DNA of 64,000 nucleotides from Murimonas intestini (lineage in GTDB: Bacteria > Bacillota > Clostridia > Lachnospirales > Lachnospiraceae), in NCBI RefSeq assembly GCF_024622195.1, contig NZ_JANKBI010000008.1:150180-214179 (forward strand). Reading direction: 5' to 3'. Position numbers and translations under genes: made by a program. Below are positions 26,904 to 36,977 of the stretch, one piece after another. The notes beneath the pieces are model-generated. The model did no database searches and was not told the origin of the DNA. It saw nothing but the letters and a program-made list of their open reading frames with translations. The stretch's first letter is position 1; every line of letters starts with the position of its first letter.

Positions 26904-28033
26904 CGATTCTGCTGCCTCCACTTAGCCGGTGAAACTCCTGTGGCTTTCTTAAATAAACGGCTGAAATATTCAAAATTGCGGAAACCGTTCTTCTCTGCAA
27001 TGACCGCAATCTTAAAGTCGCTGTTCTTCAAATCCTCCATAACTGCCTTCAGCCGTATTTCGTTCACAAATTCCACATAGTTCTTTCCGGTCTTTTTCTT
27101 AAACAGATGTGAAAAATAGCTGGGGCTGATCCCCAGAATGGAGGATATGTCCGTCAGTGTCAGGTTCTCCTGATAATGTCCCTGTACATAGCTCACCGCA
27201 TCCTGGATAACCTGATCGTTCTCCCACTCTCCGGCCCCTTCTTCCCCGGCCTTCTGAATTCTCTGATAAAGCTCCCTGAGGCTCTCTTTTGGCTGGCGCA
27301 TCCTTCTTCGGATCCAGAAACGGACTCCCAGGAAATCTTCCACGGAATGGTTAATCCGTTCACAGACGTTTTCTGAGATCCTCCTCTCCCCGGGAAGCAG
27401 GAGGCAGAATTCCTGATCTTTTGTCTGAACGATGATCCCCTCCGGCACCTGACGCCGGACCAGGTCAAAGACAAATTTCATTGCCAGGCTGTTAATTTTA
27501 TCCTGATCTTCCTCCTTAAGGCTAAATACATGTATTTCCTGGATTTCTTTTTCCATGGGCCATTCCGGGTCCTGCTCCGTACCCGACAGATAACCCGCCA
27601 GGCGCATCTCCAGGCTCTGGGGCTCCTTACTCTCCTTTAAAGCCCGGCGTCCCGCCTTCTCCAGATATTCCTTCGTCTTTTGAAGGACCTGGAAAATTTC
27701 TTCCATGGTCATGCTGGCCTTCAGAATATAAGCAATGATCTTATACGGAATCATTTTCCGCAAAGTCTCAAAATCATCCAGACAGGACAGCACAATAATC
27801 GCACATTCCTTGTCCAACTCCCTGATCCGCTGTATAAGCTCAAAGCCATCCATGCCTTCCATGCGTATATCCGTGATCACCACGTCTGGGCGGATCTCCT
27901 GAAACAGTTCAAAGGCCCGGACGCCATTGTCCGCCTGGGCCGTCAAATCCATGTCGTACTTGTTCCAGGGAATAGAATTCTGTAATCCCAAACGTATCAA
28001 CAATTCATCTTCTGCGAATAATACCCGGTACAT
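26900..28033 (-). CDS. AraC-type response regulator (YesN-like)
   Basis: A 377-residue regulator. Receiver domain residues 1-120 with phosphoacceptor D55 in V-V-I-T-D-I-R-M-E-G; AraC domain in the last 100 residues with S-P-S-Y-F-S-H-L-F-K and F-E-Y-F-S-R-L-F-K-K. The start at 28033 has GGAGGGAG upstream; 16 in-frame codons before it lack regulator character. It is the first gene of the module 2 two-component operon and the likely activator of the importer and GH20/GH29 genes. Confidence 0.92.
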   Translation of the reverse strand: MYRVLFAEDELLIRLGLQNSIPWNKYDMDLTAQADNGVRAFELFQEIRPDVVITDIRMEGMDGFELIQRIRELDKECAIIVLSCLDDFETLRKMIPYKIIAYILKASMTMEEIFQVLQKTKEYLEKAGRRALKESKEPQSLEMRLAGYLSGTEQDPEWPMEKEIQEIHVFSLKEEDQDKINSLAMKFVFDLVRRQVPEGIIVQTKDQEFCLLLPGERRISENVCERINHSVEDFLGVRFWIRRRMRQPKESLRELYQRIQKAGEEGAGEWENDQVIQDAVSYVQGHYQENLTLTDISSILGISPSYFSHLFKKKTGKNYVEFVNEIRLKAVMEDLKNSDFKIAVIAEKNGFRNFEYFSRLFKKATGVSPAKWRQQNR

Positions 28034-28151
28034 ATAGTCGCTCCCTCCACACTGTTCAGGGTCATCAGGCCTTGCGGCCATGACGCTTTTTCGTGTCTCA
28101 TGAAGTTAGTATAACATAACCTTCTGAATTTTGCGACCTTAACCCAATAGA

Positions 28152-28183
28152 TGCAGTAAATGCACAGACCTGCTGAATAGTTA
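28152..28183 (-). repeat. Partial copy of the hairpin repeat (right end)
   Basis: Matches TGCAGTAAATGCACAGACC...GAATAGTTA of the full copy and then loses similarity. It lies between the ParE-like gene end and the response-regulator leader. Confidence 0.75.
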
Positions 28184-28194
28184 AATTGAAATAG

Positions 28195-28506
28195 TTAAAT
28201 TAAATTTCTATATTCACGCCTGCTGTCAACTACTGCATAAATTGTTACGATTTTTTCTTTTGTATTAATTTTATAAAAAACGAGATGTTTCTCAACAACC
28301 AATACTCTGTATCCCTGCCGCTGGAGAGTGACATATCTGGGCAGACTCCCTGATTCAGGGAAGTCCTCCAGCTTCTTAATACTCTTTTCAATTTTATCCA
28401 GATAATTCAAAGCTATCATAACATCTCCTGAATCATCTGCTATATAAAAAATAATATTTCTTAATTGCTCATCGGCCGTAGCTGTTCTGATAACCCTGTA
28501 CTTCAT
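28195..28506 (-). CDS. ParE/RelE-family toxin
   Basis: A 103-residue protein of the ParE/RelE toxin fold. Visible family features are the N-terminal A-D-E-Q-L-R-N-I-I-F-Y-I helix, L-E-D-F-P-E-S-G with the proline typical of ParE, Y-R-V-L-V-V strand and I-Y-A-V-V-D-S-R-R-E-Y, close to the ParE C-terminal V-x-H-x-R-R-D pattern but with D-S in place of H. Its start overlaps the antitoxin stop by four bases. Activity could be gyrase poisoning (ParE) or mRNA cleavage (RelE); the pattern favours ParE. Confidence 0.9.
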   Translation of the reverse strand: MKYRVIRTATADEQLRNIIFYIADDSGDVMIALNYLDKIEKSIKKLEDFPESGSLPRYVTLQRQGYRVLVVEKHLVFYKINTKEKIVTIYAVVDSRREYRNLI

Positions 28507-28781
28507 ATACTTTTCTTCTCCATGAGAGCTGCCCTGATGTCATCAAAGGTATCTTGTACAGGCGCAGTCCTTCCCTGGGCAGCATCCTCCTCAGCCTGAG
28601 ATAATGTTCTCAATAATTCCAGTTCCGACTGCATCTGGTAAAACTCCTGTAATCCTAAAAGTACGGTATCTCCCCGGCCATTTACAGTAATAATGATCGG
28701 TTTCCTGTTTTCATGGCATTCCCTTGATATCTCACTATAATGATTCCTTAAATCCTTAGACGGCCTTATTTCAGCATTCAT
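28503..28781 (-). CDS. Phd/YefM-family antitoxin
   Basis: A 92-residue protein with the Phd/YefM N-terminal DNA-binding domain: I-R-P-S-K-D-L-R-N-H-Y-S-E-I near residues 5-18 and I-I-I-T-V-N-G-R-G-D near 29-38. The C-terminal half is acidic and helical and should wrap the toxin. AAGGAGG precedes the start. Antitoxin first, toxin second with a four-base overlap is the standard order, and the pair should autoregulate its promoter. It sits between two sugar modules. Confidence 0.9.
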   Translation of the reverse strand: MNAEIRPSKDLRNHYSEISRECHENRKPIIITVNGRGDTVLLGLQEFYQMQSELELLRTLSQAEEDAAQGRTAPVQDTFDDIRAALMEKKSI

Positions 28782-28934
28782 ATGCGCACCTCCTTATAGT
28801 CATATAATATCACTCTATGTCTATATTGGCAAGATTTATACTTTAAAGTTATCATAAAAGAGATCCAATTCCTCTTTCTGGCGTTCAATTGTATATTTCT
28901 GCCCACGGCCGCAAGGCCCATGTTCAAGCATGCC

Positions 28935-30683
28935 CTAATACCGTGTATCCTCACGTCCGCAGAATACCGTTTCATTTGCAGTTCCTTTAAATTCAGATTT
29001 CCCGCAGATTTTTTCAATGGCTGCACGAATATTCTCACGGTTCTCTCCATATGCATTTACATAAGTATGCACCTGGGGAATGTCGATTAAATGATTTGTA
29101 TAGTTCAGACTGACAGCAACGGTGGGAACCTCTTCCACGTACCAGGGCATCTCACAGGAATGGTTGCAGCTCCAGCGCATGCGGACCACATTCTCCTGGG
29201 CATAGCCTCTCACATTGATAAATAGAAAAACCACATCGTATTTTTGCTTAAACACTTCCCTTGAACCACAATTTAACATCTTGATGAAGTTCATTTGAGA
29301 AACACCATTGTGCCCCTCCAGATCATAATAATTTGGTGATTGGTCCACTTGAAATCCTGCTGCCTCTAACTCTTCAGTAATCACGCATCGTACGGGATCT
29401 CCCGAATATGCTTTACTGTTTGGTGTACTCTGGACGTAAACCAGCAGTGCTCTCTTTCTTTCGTTTGTGCTGATTGGCAGGATACGGTCAGTATCCTTCA
29501 CAAGAGTAATCCCTTCATCAGCGGCCTTTACAGTATAGCTGTGATGCTCCTTTGTTCCTACCCACTCTTCAAGGTATTTTTTATCTGTGAAGCGGATATC
29601 GTCACGATATAATTTCAGATGTGCCTTCATACCGATAATCCTGTGAAGTGCATCTGAAAACCGTTCTTCTGTCACTATTCCCTTTTCCAGTCCTGCCTTA
29701 AAATAAGCCATATCTTCTTCTATATCATTTGCAAACAGGAACATATCACATCCTGCCGCAAAACAGCGGGGTACGGCATCCTCCCGTTTCATTACGGCCG
29801 CCATGCCGATCATATGAGAAGCATCGGAAATGATAACCCCATTGAATCCCATCTTTTCTCTCAGAAGGTCTGTCAGTAATTCCGGTGCCAAAGAAGCTGG
29901 CATTATATCTCTTCCTTTAATTCCGGGACGGAGTTTTCTGCTCATTTTAGGAAGTGCGATCTGACCAGTCATAATTGTCTCAAGCCCTTCATCAATCATA
30001 GTCTGATATACTCTTCCAAAAGTCTCCTCCCACTCTTTTGGGCTTAATGTATTTTGTGCCAGCGCCAGGTGGGGATCCAATTCATCTACTCCATCCCCCG
30101 GGAAATGCTTGCAGGTACATGCCATATTCGGATTTGCAGCTTTAACTCCTCTGATGTAAGCCCTGACATTCTCTATTACCTTGTCTGCATCGCTGCCAAA
30201 GCTCCTGGTGTTTACAATAGTATTTCTCCAATTCATAAAAATGTCCGCCACAGGATTGAACAGCCAGTTTACGCCAATTGCGCTGGCCTCCTTTGCAGCT
30301 ACATATCCCATATAATATGCCGTATCTGCTGAGGCAGCCGCACCTGCCTCAGCTGCGGTTGCCACAAAAGTTCCTTCCGGAAAGCACCCATTTCCGCCTT
30401 CATCACAGTTTGCTGCTATGAATACCGGCACCTTACTATATCTTTGGAACAGCATGTTCCGCTTCCAGGCATCTGCTTTATTTCCCCCCTGCCAGCGATG
30501 GCCTCCCTGATGATACTTCTCAACAGCTGCTTTAATTGCCTCTTCATTAACACCTGGCTCAGCCTTTAATAATGTAAAGAGCTGGCCTGTTTTCTCATCT
30601 AACGACATCCCTGCAATCGTGTCTTCTACCCACTTGATCTCTTCCTCATTCAGGTAAAATGGTTTTTCTTTTAAATTTACCAT
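28935..30683 (-). CDS. GH3 glycosidase, NagZ-like
   Basis: A 582-residue cytoplasmic GH3 enzyme. K-H-F-P-G-D-G near residue 190 and the following D-x-D-P-H resemble the K-H-F-P-G...D-S-H loop of NagZ-type enzymes, in which an Asp-His pair is the acid/base. The nucleophile aspartate is in V-I-I-S-D-A-S-H near residue 282. An alpha/beta C-domain follows from about 400. No signal peptide. It is the promoter-distal gene of module 3. The Asp-His feature favours beta-N-acetylglucosaminidase or a phosphorolytic variant over beta-glucosidase. Confidence 0.88.
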   Translation of the reverse strand: MVNLKEKPFYLNEEEIKWVEDTIAGMSLDEKTGQLFTLLKAEPGVNEEAIKAAVEKYHQGGHRWQGGNKADAWKRNMLFQRYSKVPVFIAANCDEGGNGCFPEGTFVATAAEAGAAASADTAYYMGYVAAKEASAIGVNWLFNPVADIFMNWRNTIVNTRSFGSDADKVIENVRAYIRGVKAANPNMACTCKHFPGDGVDELDPHLALAQNTLSPKEWEETFGRVYQTMIDEGLETIMTGQIALPKMSRKLRPGIKGRDIMPASLAPELLTDLLREKMGFNGVIISDASHMIGMAAVMKREDAVPRCFAAGCDMFLFANDIEEDMAYFKAGLEKGIVTEERFSDALHRIIGMKAHLKLYRDDIRFTDKKYLEEWVGTKEHHSYTVKAADEGITLVKDTDRILPISTNERKRALLVYVQSTPNSKAYSGDPVRCVITEELEAAGFQVDQSPNYYDLEGHNGVSQMNFIKMLNCGSREVFKQKYDVVFLFINVRGYAQENVVRMRWSCNHSCEMPWYVEEVPTVAVSLNYTNHLIDIPQVHTYVNAYGENRENIRAAIEKICGKSEFKGTANETVFCGREDTRY

Positions 30684-30722
30684 CTGATAATCTCCTATTA
30701 TCTGTACCTCAAGCGGCCTGCA

Positions 30723-33044
30723 CTAATCCTGTTTTTTAATCTTGTTCAGCCGCTCATTTACTATATAGATCAGCTCATCAGGAAGCATCTTTTTAATATG
30801 ATGCCATATACCCGCAAAGCTCATTGGACCGCCCTTGTCCATTCTGGAAGCCATTGCAGGATTACTAATTGACAGGGGCCTGGCAACAAGCTCCTGTATA
30901 ATCTGAAAGCCTTCCTTATATTTGTAGACCTCTTCCATTGGGTCATAGACAGATAAGCACCCCTCATTTACCACAAGCTCCTTATTGTCTGCCCTGCCCG
31001 GATTGCCGGCCTGTATACCTGCAAACCACTGTGTCACTGCCTCTGATATATTTTTTGTTTCTTTTAGTATATATTCCTCAGGGACCTGTTCCACCTTTTC
31101 AAATACTAATGAATCCATAAAGCCTTCCGGCGTCTTCACTAAAATTTCATTAAATTGTCTTGTCAGACTCACATCCTTAAATTCAAAAATTGTTTTCCCG
31201 GAGAGCTCTCCGGTAAACACCCCATTTACCCACAGCTCTACATGCTCCAGATTACTGTACGCTTTGATATTTATTTTGCCGTCTGCATGCTTTGTAAATC
31301 TCTCCCCACAGAGATAGACAAAAGGCTCTCTGCTCCAGCAGGCTTTATAAAAATAAAATGCCTGCTTTTTAATTTTACGGTCATAGGTCACCAGACCCTT
31401 ATTATTTCGTCCTCTGCATCCGCCTTCATCTCTGGCATCTGCAGCAAAGTCAAACATATTCCACAGCCATGTGGCCCAGAGATACGGTCTTGCCTCAAAA
31501 GCCTTTTCTGCCTTTTCATGCACCAGCGCCTGGTATTCTTCACTATAATCCTTCACCCTGGGCTGTTCACTGTGCCAGGACAATATGCCCTCAGCGCCAT
31601 ATTCACTGATGGCCAGGGGTATTGCCGGTATTTGTCCATGCCTCTCATCGCAGAATGCTCCATGGTCATCCGCAGTTCCCTCATACCAGCCATTATATTC
31701 ATTGTAGGAGGTGACATCTGTGATATGAAAAAGCGGACTGCCGGTTTTGGTCATGCCAACATTGGCAATAGCTGTCAGCCTTGTGGGGTCCAGCTTTTTT
31801 GCCAGCTGATCCAATTCTTTTAAGATTGTATACATGGCTTCTGATTCCCCGCCGATTCCAACTTCATTGGCAATTCCCCAGAAGCAGACAGAGGGATGAT
31901 TATAATTCTGCAGCACTAATTCCTTCATCTGTTCTCTTAAATTATCATCGGCCTCTTTTCTTTCATCATGGACGCTGATAAATGGTATCTCAGCCCAGAC
32001 CACCAGCCCGTTTCTGTCACACAGGTCATAAAAGAACGGGTCCTGCTGGTAGTGGGCAAGGCGAACTGTATTTGCTCCGATCTCACGTATCAGCGCCATA
32101 TCCTCCAAATGCTCTTTTTCTGTGATCGCCCATCCCATATTTTCCCGGTCCTGATGGCGGCAGACACCACGAAGGGGATAGGAAGCTCCATTTAAGAAAA
32201 ATCCCTCCTCTGCGCTCACAGAGAAATCCCTGAAGCCAAATGATACACATACCTCATCAGCAATCTCATCTGTACTTTCCCCGCACAGAAATACTTTTGC
32301 CTGATACAGATACGCACCCTTCGTTCCATTCCAGAGTTTCAGATCAGGCACATGTAATATATAATGCATTGCTTCTGATATTTGAGATTCTGCAGCACAT
32401 TTTCCGTCAGCATCATAAATCCGGGCATAGCTTCTGCCTTTGCCGTTCACATAAGCATCCACCTGAACCTTCCCGTCCGGAGATGGTGTAATAAATACAC
32501 CATCACAGCCAAAACATGCCACATCAAAATGAGATGTGCCTGAAAAGCAGATCAATTCCACACTCCGGTATATCCCTCCAAAAAATGTAAAGTCTGCCTG
32601 TCTGGGATAAACCGGCAGCTCATTACTGTTATCTGCCCTCACAAAAATCTCATTTTCTCCCTCCTGCAAAAATGGCGTCAGTTCAAAAGCAAAAGAAGAA
32701 AAACCGCCCCGATGCTCTCCCACATACCGGCCATTGCACCATACCTGCGCCAGCTTACTTACGGCGCCAAATCTCACATAAACTTCCTTCCAGCCTTCTT
32801 CCGCCGTAAAGGTCTTTTTGTACCAGGCAGCTCCCTGATAATAATCATTTCCTCCATCCTGCCCATCCAAAGCATTCCAGGTGTGGGGAAGATCAACGCT
32901 CTCCCAGCCCGGCGTTTCACCTGGTATAATCACATTTTTTCCTGACAGTAAAGCATCCTGATCCAGTTCCCCTTTATAAAATCCCCATTTATCATTCCAG
33001 TTAAATATTGTTCTCACATTCCACCTCAATTTACTTGTCTGCAT
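30723..33044 (-). CDS. GH2 glycosidase (beta-galactosidase/beta-glucuronidase type)
   Basis: A 773-residue cytoplasmic GH2 enzyme: sugar-binding N-domain (about 10-170, with D-L-P-H-T-W-N-A), immunoglobulin-like domain, then the barrel with acid/base glutamate in G-I-A-N-E-V-G near residue 388 and nucleophile in I-S-E-Y-G-A-E near 475, plus a beta-rich C-region. The start is uncertain: ATG at 33044 overlaps the esterase gene by 14 bases, while a GTG at 33017 has GAGGTGG just before it. Substrate could be galactoside, glucuronide or mannoside; the esterase next door suggests an acylated glycan. Confidence 0.9.
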   Translation of the reverse strand: MQTSKLRWNVRTIFNWNDKWGFYKGELDQDALLSGKNVIIPGETPGWESVDLPHTWNALDGQDGGNDYYQGAAWYKKTFTAEEGWKEVYVRFGAVSKLAQVWCNGRYVGEHRGGFSSFAFELTPFLQEGENEIFVRADNSNELPVYPRQADFTFFGGIYRSVELICFSGTSHFDVACFGCDGVFITPSPDGKVQVDAYVNGKGRSYARIYDADGKCAAESQISEAMHYILHVPDLKLWNGTKGAYLYQAKVFLCGESTDEIADEVCVSFGFRDFSVSAEEGFFLNGASYPLRGVCRHQDRENMGWAITEKEHLEDMALIREIGANTVRLAHYQQDPFFYDLCDRNGLVVWAEIPFISVHDERKEADDNLREQMKELVLQNYNHPSVCFWGIANEVGIGGESEAMYTILKELDQLAKKLDPTRLTAIANVGMTKTGSPLFHITDVTSYNEYNGWYEGTADDHGAFCDERHGQIPAIPLAISEYGAEGILSWHSEQPRVKDYSEEYQALVHEKAEKAFEARPYLWATWLWNMFDFAADARDEGGCRGRNNKGLVTYDRKIKKQAFYFYKACWSREPFVYLCGERFTKHADGKINIKAYSNLEHVELWVNGVFTGELSGKTIFEFKDVSLTRQFNEILVKTPEGFMDSLVFEKVEQVPEEYILKETKNISEAVTQWFAGIQAGNPGRADNKELVVNEGCLSVYDPMEEVYKYKEGFQIIQELVARPLSISNPAMASRMDKGGPMSFAGIWHHIKKMLPDELIYIVNERLNKIKKQD

Positions 33045-34398
33045 CTAATACCTGAAAATATGGTTCCTCTTTCGTACATGGCTTCCACTCATCTTTTCCT
33101 TGTTCATTCGGGTTTCCTGTTTTCATAAAATTGCTCCAATAAGATATCATTTTTTTTGAGAGCTGATAATCCGCCGCCTCCAATGGCCTCCAGCAGTAAT
33201 CCAGGCTTCCAAATACATACCAGAGCTCTGCAGAATGAAATGCCCCGCTTTCATCCCCCGGCATTTTCCTGTCAAAATAGTACACGTATGCTGAATTTGA
33301 ATCACGCATATTTGCCATCCGGGCAAAGGCAACGTCTCCCTGATGCATCAAATTTGTTTCCGGAGATACGTCCGGCTGGCCTTCTGCCGTAAGATCATTT
33401 GCATTAGCTCCTAACATATAGGAAACGTGATGATATTTTCCTTCCTCTATCAGAAGGTTTCCATCTTTTTTTAATAGTTCTCCATCGATCACAGGTACAA
33501 AGGGGATTCCCTTTTTCTGTTCAAAAGATGATGCTGTCACCTTTCCAACTGCCTGCATCAAGTCTTTCGCGGAAGTTTTATACAATGCATCTAACGCTGC
33601 CTGTCTCTTTTCTTCACTTTCCATCCACTCTTTACCATGGATACCCAGCGCCTCCAGCAGCTCCTCTGCCATCTCAGATGCCTGTTCGATCCGGCGGTAT
33701 TCTGCCAATGGATTTCTGTAACCGCCTCCGCTTTGTAAGATCATACGCTGATATAAGCCCTCTGCTTTTTCAGTAACAGCTAAAGCCTGAAGGCTCATAG
33801 CCCCGGCGGACTGTCCAAAAACCGTGATGTTTTCTTTATCACCGCCAAAATTAACGATGTTTTCTTTTACCCATGTAACAGCTTCTAACTGGTCCCACAA
33901 TCCATAGTTGCCGCCAGCCTCATTCTCACCTGTCACCCCCAATAGTGGATGGCACAAAAACCCAAAGGCTCCAAGGCGGTAATTGATAGTTACTACGATC
34001 ACGCCGGATTTTGCCAATTCATTGCATACAAACGGCAGATTGCTTCCGGCTCCCCCCATAAAGGCCCCGCCATGCACATATATGGCTACCGGCAGGTTTT
34101 CTTCCGCCCTGTTTACAGGAATCCAGATATTTAAGTAAAGGCTGTCCTCACTCATGGGCAGGTCAAATTCAGGGTTGCTGTAAAACTCTTTATGGTAGAA
34201 TCCTCCTCTGTCCGGTCCCTGCATACTGCGGAAACGGAACTTGTCCGCCCGGTAAATCCCCTCCCAGCTTTCAGGTTTTTCCGGCTTATGAAAGCGCAGC
34301 TTTCCTACCGGCGGTTTTGCATAAGGTATCCCTTTAAAAATCTCGCATCCATTTTCCGTAATACCTTCTATTTTCCCATATTTTGTCGTTACAATCAT
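33031..34398 (-). CDS. Carboxylesterase type B
   Basis: A 455-residue serine esterase of the PnbA/cholinesterase-like family. The oxyanion region is Y-V-H-G-G-A-F, the nucleophile serine is in F-G-Q-S-A-G-A near residue 195, and the catalytic histidine is in A-F-H-S-A-E-L-W near 397. No signal peptide. It precedes GH2 with overlap and follows the response-regulator gene by 19 bases. In a glycan operon it probably removes acetyl, feruloyl or similar ester groups from imported oligosaccharides; this is inferred from context. Confidence 0.92.
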   Translation of the reverse strand: MIVTTKYGKIEGITENGCEIFKGIPYAKPPVGKLRFHKPEKPESWEGIYRADKFRFRSMQGPDRGGFYHKEFYSNPEFDLPMSEDSLYLNIWIPVNRAEENLPVAIYVHGGAFMGGAGSNLPFVCNELAKSGVIVVTINYRLGAFGFLCHPLLGVTGENEAGGNYGLWDQLEAVTWVKENIVNFGGDKENITVFGQSAGAMSLQALAVTEKAEGLYQRMILQSGGGYRNPLAEYRRIEQASEMAEELLEALGIHGKEWMESEEKRQAALDALYKTSAKDLMQAVGKVTASSFEQKKGIPFVPVIDGELLKKDGNLLIEEGKYHHVSYMLGANANDLTAEGQPDVSPETNLMHQGDVAFARMANMRDSNSAYVYYFDRKMPGDESGAFHSAELWYVFGSLDYCWRPLEAADYQLSKKMISYWSNFMKTGNPNEQGKDEWKPCTKEEPYFQVLDADK

Positions 34399-34417
34399 AT
34401 CGCAATCTCTCCGTTTT

Positions 34418-35176
34418 CTACTTTGTCTGCTGTCTGTACTCCTGAGGCGTCATCCCAACCTGCTCTTTAAATATTTTTGTAAAATAAGATGAATATGTGA
34501 TTCCAACGCGGGCTGACACATCTGTAACAGATAAGCTTGTCTTGGTAAGGAGCTGTTTTGCAACAGCTACTCTCTTTTTAATAATATAGTCTGTCAATGC
34601 CAGACCTGTTTCTTTTTTAAAAATTCTTCCCAGGTACCCGGAACTCACATGTACCATAGCAGCTAATTCATCCCGCTGGATATTTCCCACTGATAAGTTC
34701 TCTGCAATGATCTTTTTTACCCTGCTGACGATCTCCTCTGAATCCTCCCGGGTACAATCTTCCGCCAGCTCCGACAGATCCACTGTCTTTTCTTTTACAA
34801 GAATTTTATTTTCTATTTCATATATGATTTTTTCCAGCTCATCATAAGGAACAGGTTTTAGCAGATAATCCTCCACTCCCAGCCGGAGCGCCTCCTGGGC
34901 ATAAGAAAATTCAGCATGTCCTGTGTAAAAAACCGATTTGATTTCAGGTTTGTTTTCTTTGACCCACTTGATTAATTCCAGACCATTGCCATTTGGCATC
35001 TCGATATCAGTGATAATGATATCCACAGGATACATCTGCATCATCCTTATGGCAGTGTCCTTGCTGTGGCACTTATATACCTTATCAACATTCAGGCCTT
35101 CCCAATTGACACCCTCTTCCAGCCCCAGAAGCGCCAGTTCCTCATCATCAGTCATTAATACGTGAAATTTTCTCAT
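34418..35176 (-). CDS. AraC-type response regulator, short form
   Basis: A 252-residue regulator: receiver domain with phosphoacceptor D57 in I-I-I-T-D-I-E-M-P, lysine in L-L-K-P-V, and an AraC domain directly after a short linker (from about 150). The long middle region seen in the other two YesN-type regulators is absent. It follows the kinase gene by 20 bases. Expected to control the module 3 operon, of which it forms an internal part. Confidence 0.93.
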   Translation of the reverse strand: MRKFHVLMTDDEELALLGLEEGVNWEGLNVDKVYKCHSKDTAIRMMQMYPVDIIITDIEMPNGNGLELIKWVKENKPEIKSVFYTGHAEFSYAQEALRLGVEDYLLKPVPYDELEKIIYEIENKILVKEKTVDLSELAEDCTREDSEEIVSRVKKIIAENLSVGNIQRDELAAMVHVSSGYLGRIFKKETGLALTDYIIKKRVAVAKQLLTKTSLSVTDVSARVGITYSSYFTKIFKEQVGMTPQEYRQQTK

Positions 35177-35196
35177 ATCCTTCTTCTTCCGCCTTT

Positions 35197-36915
35197 CTAC
35201 TCTAAATCTGCATCATCCACTGCTATGTATGGAATTCTCAGAACAGTAACCGCACCATTGTGATTTTGAAGCTGGATCTCTGCTTTTTCATCATAGATTA
35301 ATTTTAAACGGCGGTACACATTCGTCAGCCCAATGTGGCCTTTTTCGTTTTTCTGATCCCAATCCAGGGAAAGAAGCTCATCGCTGTACCCCTCCCCGTT
35401 ATCACATATCCTGATGATCAGCTGTTCCTTCGTTTCATCTGTCTCCACATGAATGGTGATCTCACAGTTTTTCTTCGTAGTAAATGCATATTTCACGCTG
35501 TTTTCTACAAAGCTTTGGATAATGAACGGCGGTATCAGTGCGCTCTTTATCTCTTCCGCCACCTCTATCCGGCAGGAGATCTGCATTACATAGCGTATTT
35601 CCTGGATTTCCATATAGTAGCGGACATGCTCGATTTCCCGCTGCAGCTCCACCAATTCACTTGCATCACGGAACATATATCTGGAATAATTTACAATTGC
35701 TTTTGATATCCTCTGGATTGTTTCATAATCCTTCCGTTCTGCCAGTGAATAGATAATATTTAGTACATTGGCGTAAAAATGCGGCTTGATCTGAAGCTGC
35801 AAATACTGCATAGTAGCTTTCTGCGCCTCCAGTTTTACCTCATATTTTTCGATCTTCAGCTTCTTTATCCGCCCGATCATATGGTTGAACGCCCGGACAA
35901 GCTGTGCAAGTTCTATTATTTTAGAATCTTCTTCAACCGCTGCATCCAGTGCACCTTCTGCAATCTGATTCATGGTTCCTGAAATATTCTCAATTGGTTT
36001 TTCCACATAACGGTAGACGACATAGAAGGAGCCTGGAACAATAAACATCAAAACTAAAAACATTATCATAAACAGTATACGGAAAATCCACATCTGGCCT
36101 ATAATACTATCTTTTTCCGTCAGCATGCCAAAATAATATCCTGTTTTATCTGAAACGTACCCTGTCTGCAGATATTGTTTATTGCCGGCTGTAATATAAG
36201 AGCCTTCCTGATCGGGAGTGACCACACACTCAAATGGTTTTGACTTAAAAATGACTGTTCCATCTTCTTCTGCCGCAAAGGAAATACTATTATTGTCATA
36301 CGCTGCATACTGCAGTGTAGAAAGTATTTTCTCTTCTGATACTCCAATCACAAAATAACTGTCCTCAATTTTGATCAGGCGGATCATATAATTATACTGT
36401 TCTCCATTACAGATCATATAGCGCCCCAGACTGCCAATTTCACTATTTTCAATTATCTCACTGATGATCTGTTTTACCTCTCTGCGCTTCAGATAATTAT
36501 CGGCCTTTCCCGCTTCCAGCCATGCAGGCTCATCTTCTCTGTCTGTGTAGATCATAATGAAATCTATCATGTCAGAAAAAACCACGATACTTTGCAATGA
36601 GGTTACGACAGTATTGCGGATCGCTGCAAGCTCTACCGGATCTGTCTCATTTTGCAGCGAATGATAAAGCTGTGATGTAGACTGGGTAGTCCCGCTGTAC
36701 AGGGCTTCATAGATAAAGCTGTCTACAATCTCCAATGACTCTTCAATTCCATTTGAAGCAATGTAAATACTTTTCTGTACATTTCCTTCAGCCTGTTCTG
36801 TCAGCATCTTAACCATATAAGATTGTAAGAGGAGATACACGATGGTGAGAAATAAGAACATTCCAATCCAGTATCTTCGCAAGCATCTCTGCAGTGAGAC
36901 CTCCTTTTTAACCAT
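35197..36915 (-). CDS. Sensor histidine kinase (YesM-like)
   Basis: A 572-residue membrane kinase. The ATG at 36915 is preceded by AGGAGGAG; a GTG 21 bases earlier lies on that ribosome site and is rejected. Spans near 15-38 and 290-315 enclose a sensing domain. The histidine motif is variant, I-K-P-H-F-Y-A-N-V-L, rather than I-N-P-H-F-L-Y-N; the ATPase domain has S-F-V-E-N-S-V-K-Y-A-F and D-N-G-E-G-Y. The variation is still within the family. It lies between permeases and the regulator gene. Confidence 0.92.
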   Translation of the reverse strand: MVKKEVSLQRCLRRYWIGMFLFLTIVYLLLQSYMVKMLTEQAEGNVQKSIYIASNGIEESLEIVDSFIYEALYSGTTQSTSQLYHSLQNETDPVELAAIRNTVVTSLQSIVVFSDMIDFIMIYTDREDEPAWLEAGKADNYLKRREVKQIISEIIENSEIGSLGRYMICNGEQYNYMIRLIKIEDSYFVIGVSEEKILSTLQYAAYDNNSISFAAEEDGTVIFKSKPFECVVTPDQEGSYITAGNKQYLQTGYVSDKTGYYFGMLTEKDSIIGQMWIFRILFMIMFLVLMFIVPGSFYVVYRYVEKPIENISGTMNQIAEGALDAAVEEDSKIIELAQLVRAFNHMIGRIKKLKIEKYEVKLEAQKATMQYLQLQIKPHFYANVLNIIYSLAERKDYETIQRISKAIVNYSRYMFRDASELVELQREIEHVRYYMEIQEIRYVMQISCRIEVAEEIKSALIPPFIIQSFVENSVKYAFTTKKNCEITIHVETDETKEQLIIRICDNGEGYSDELLSLDWDQKNEKGHIGLTNVYRRLKLIYDEKAEIQLQNHNGAVTVLRIPYIAVDDADLE

Positions 36916-36977
36916 CCTGTATCTCCTCCTCTTCACTTGTGGAATTCCGTGCCCGTATTTTGCCTATAGGACAAAAA

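Noticed and set aside
28778..29056. A 92-codon minus-strand frame between the antitoxin and GH3 genes
   Set aside because: It overlaps the GH3 3' end in another frame, has no ribosome site or family resemblance, and the rest is AT-rich gap.
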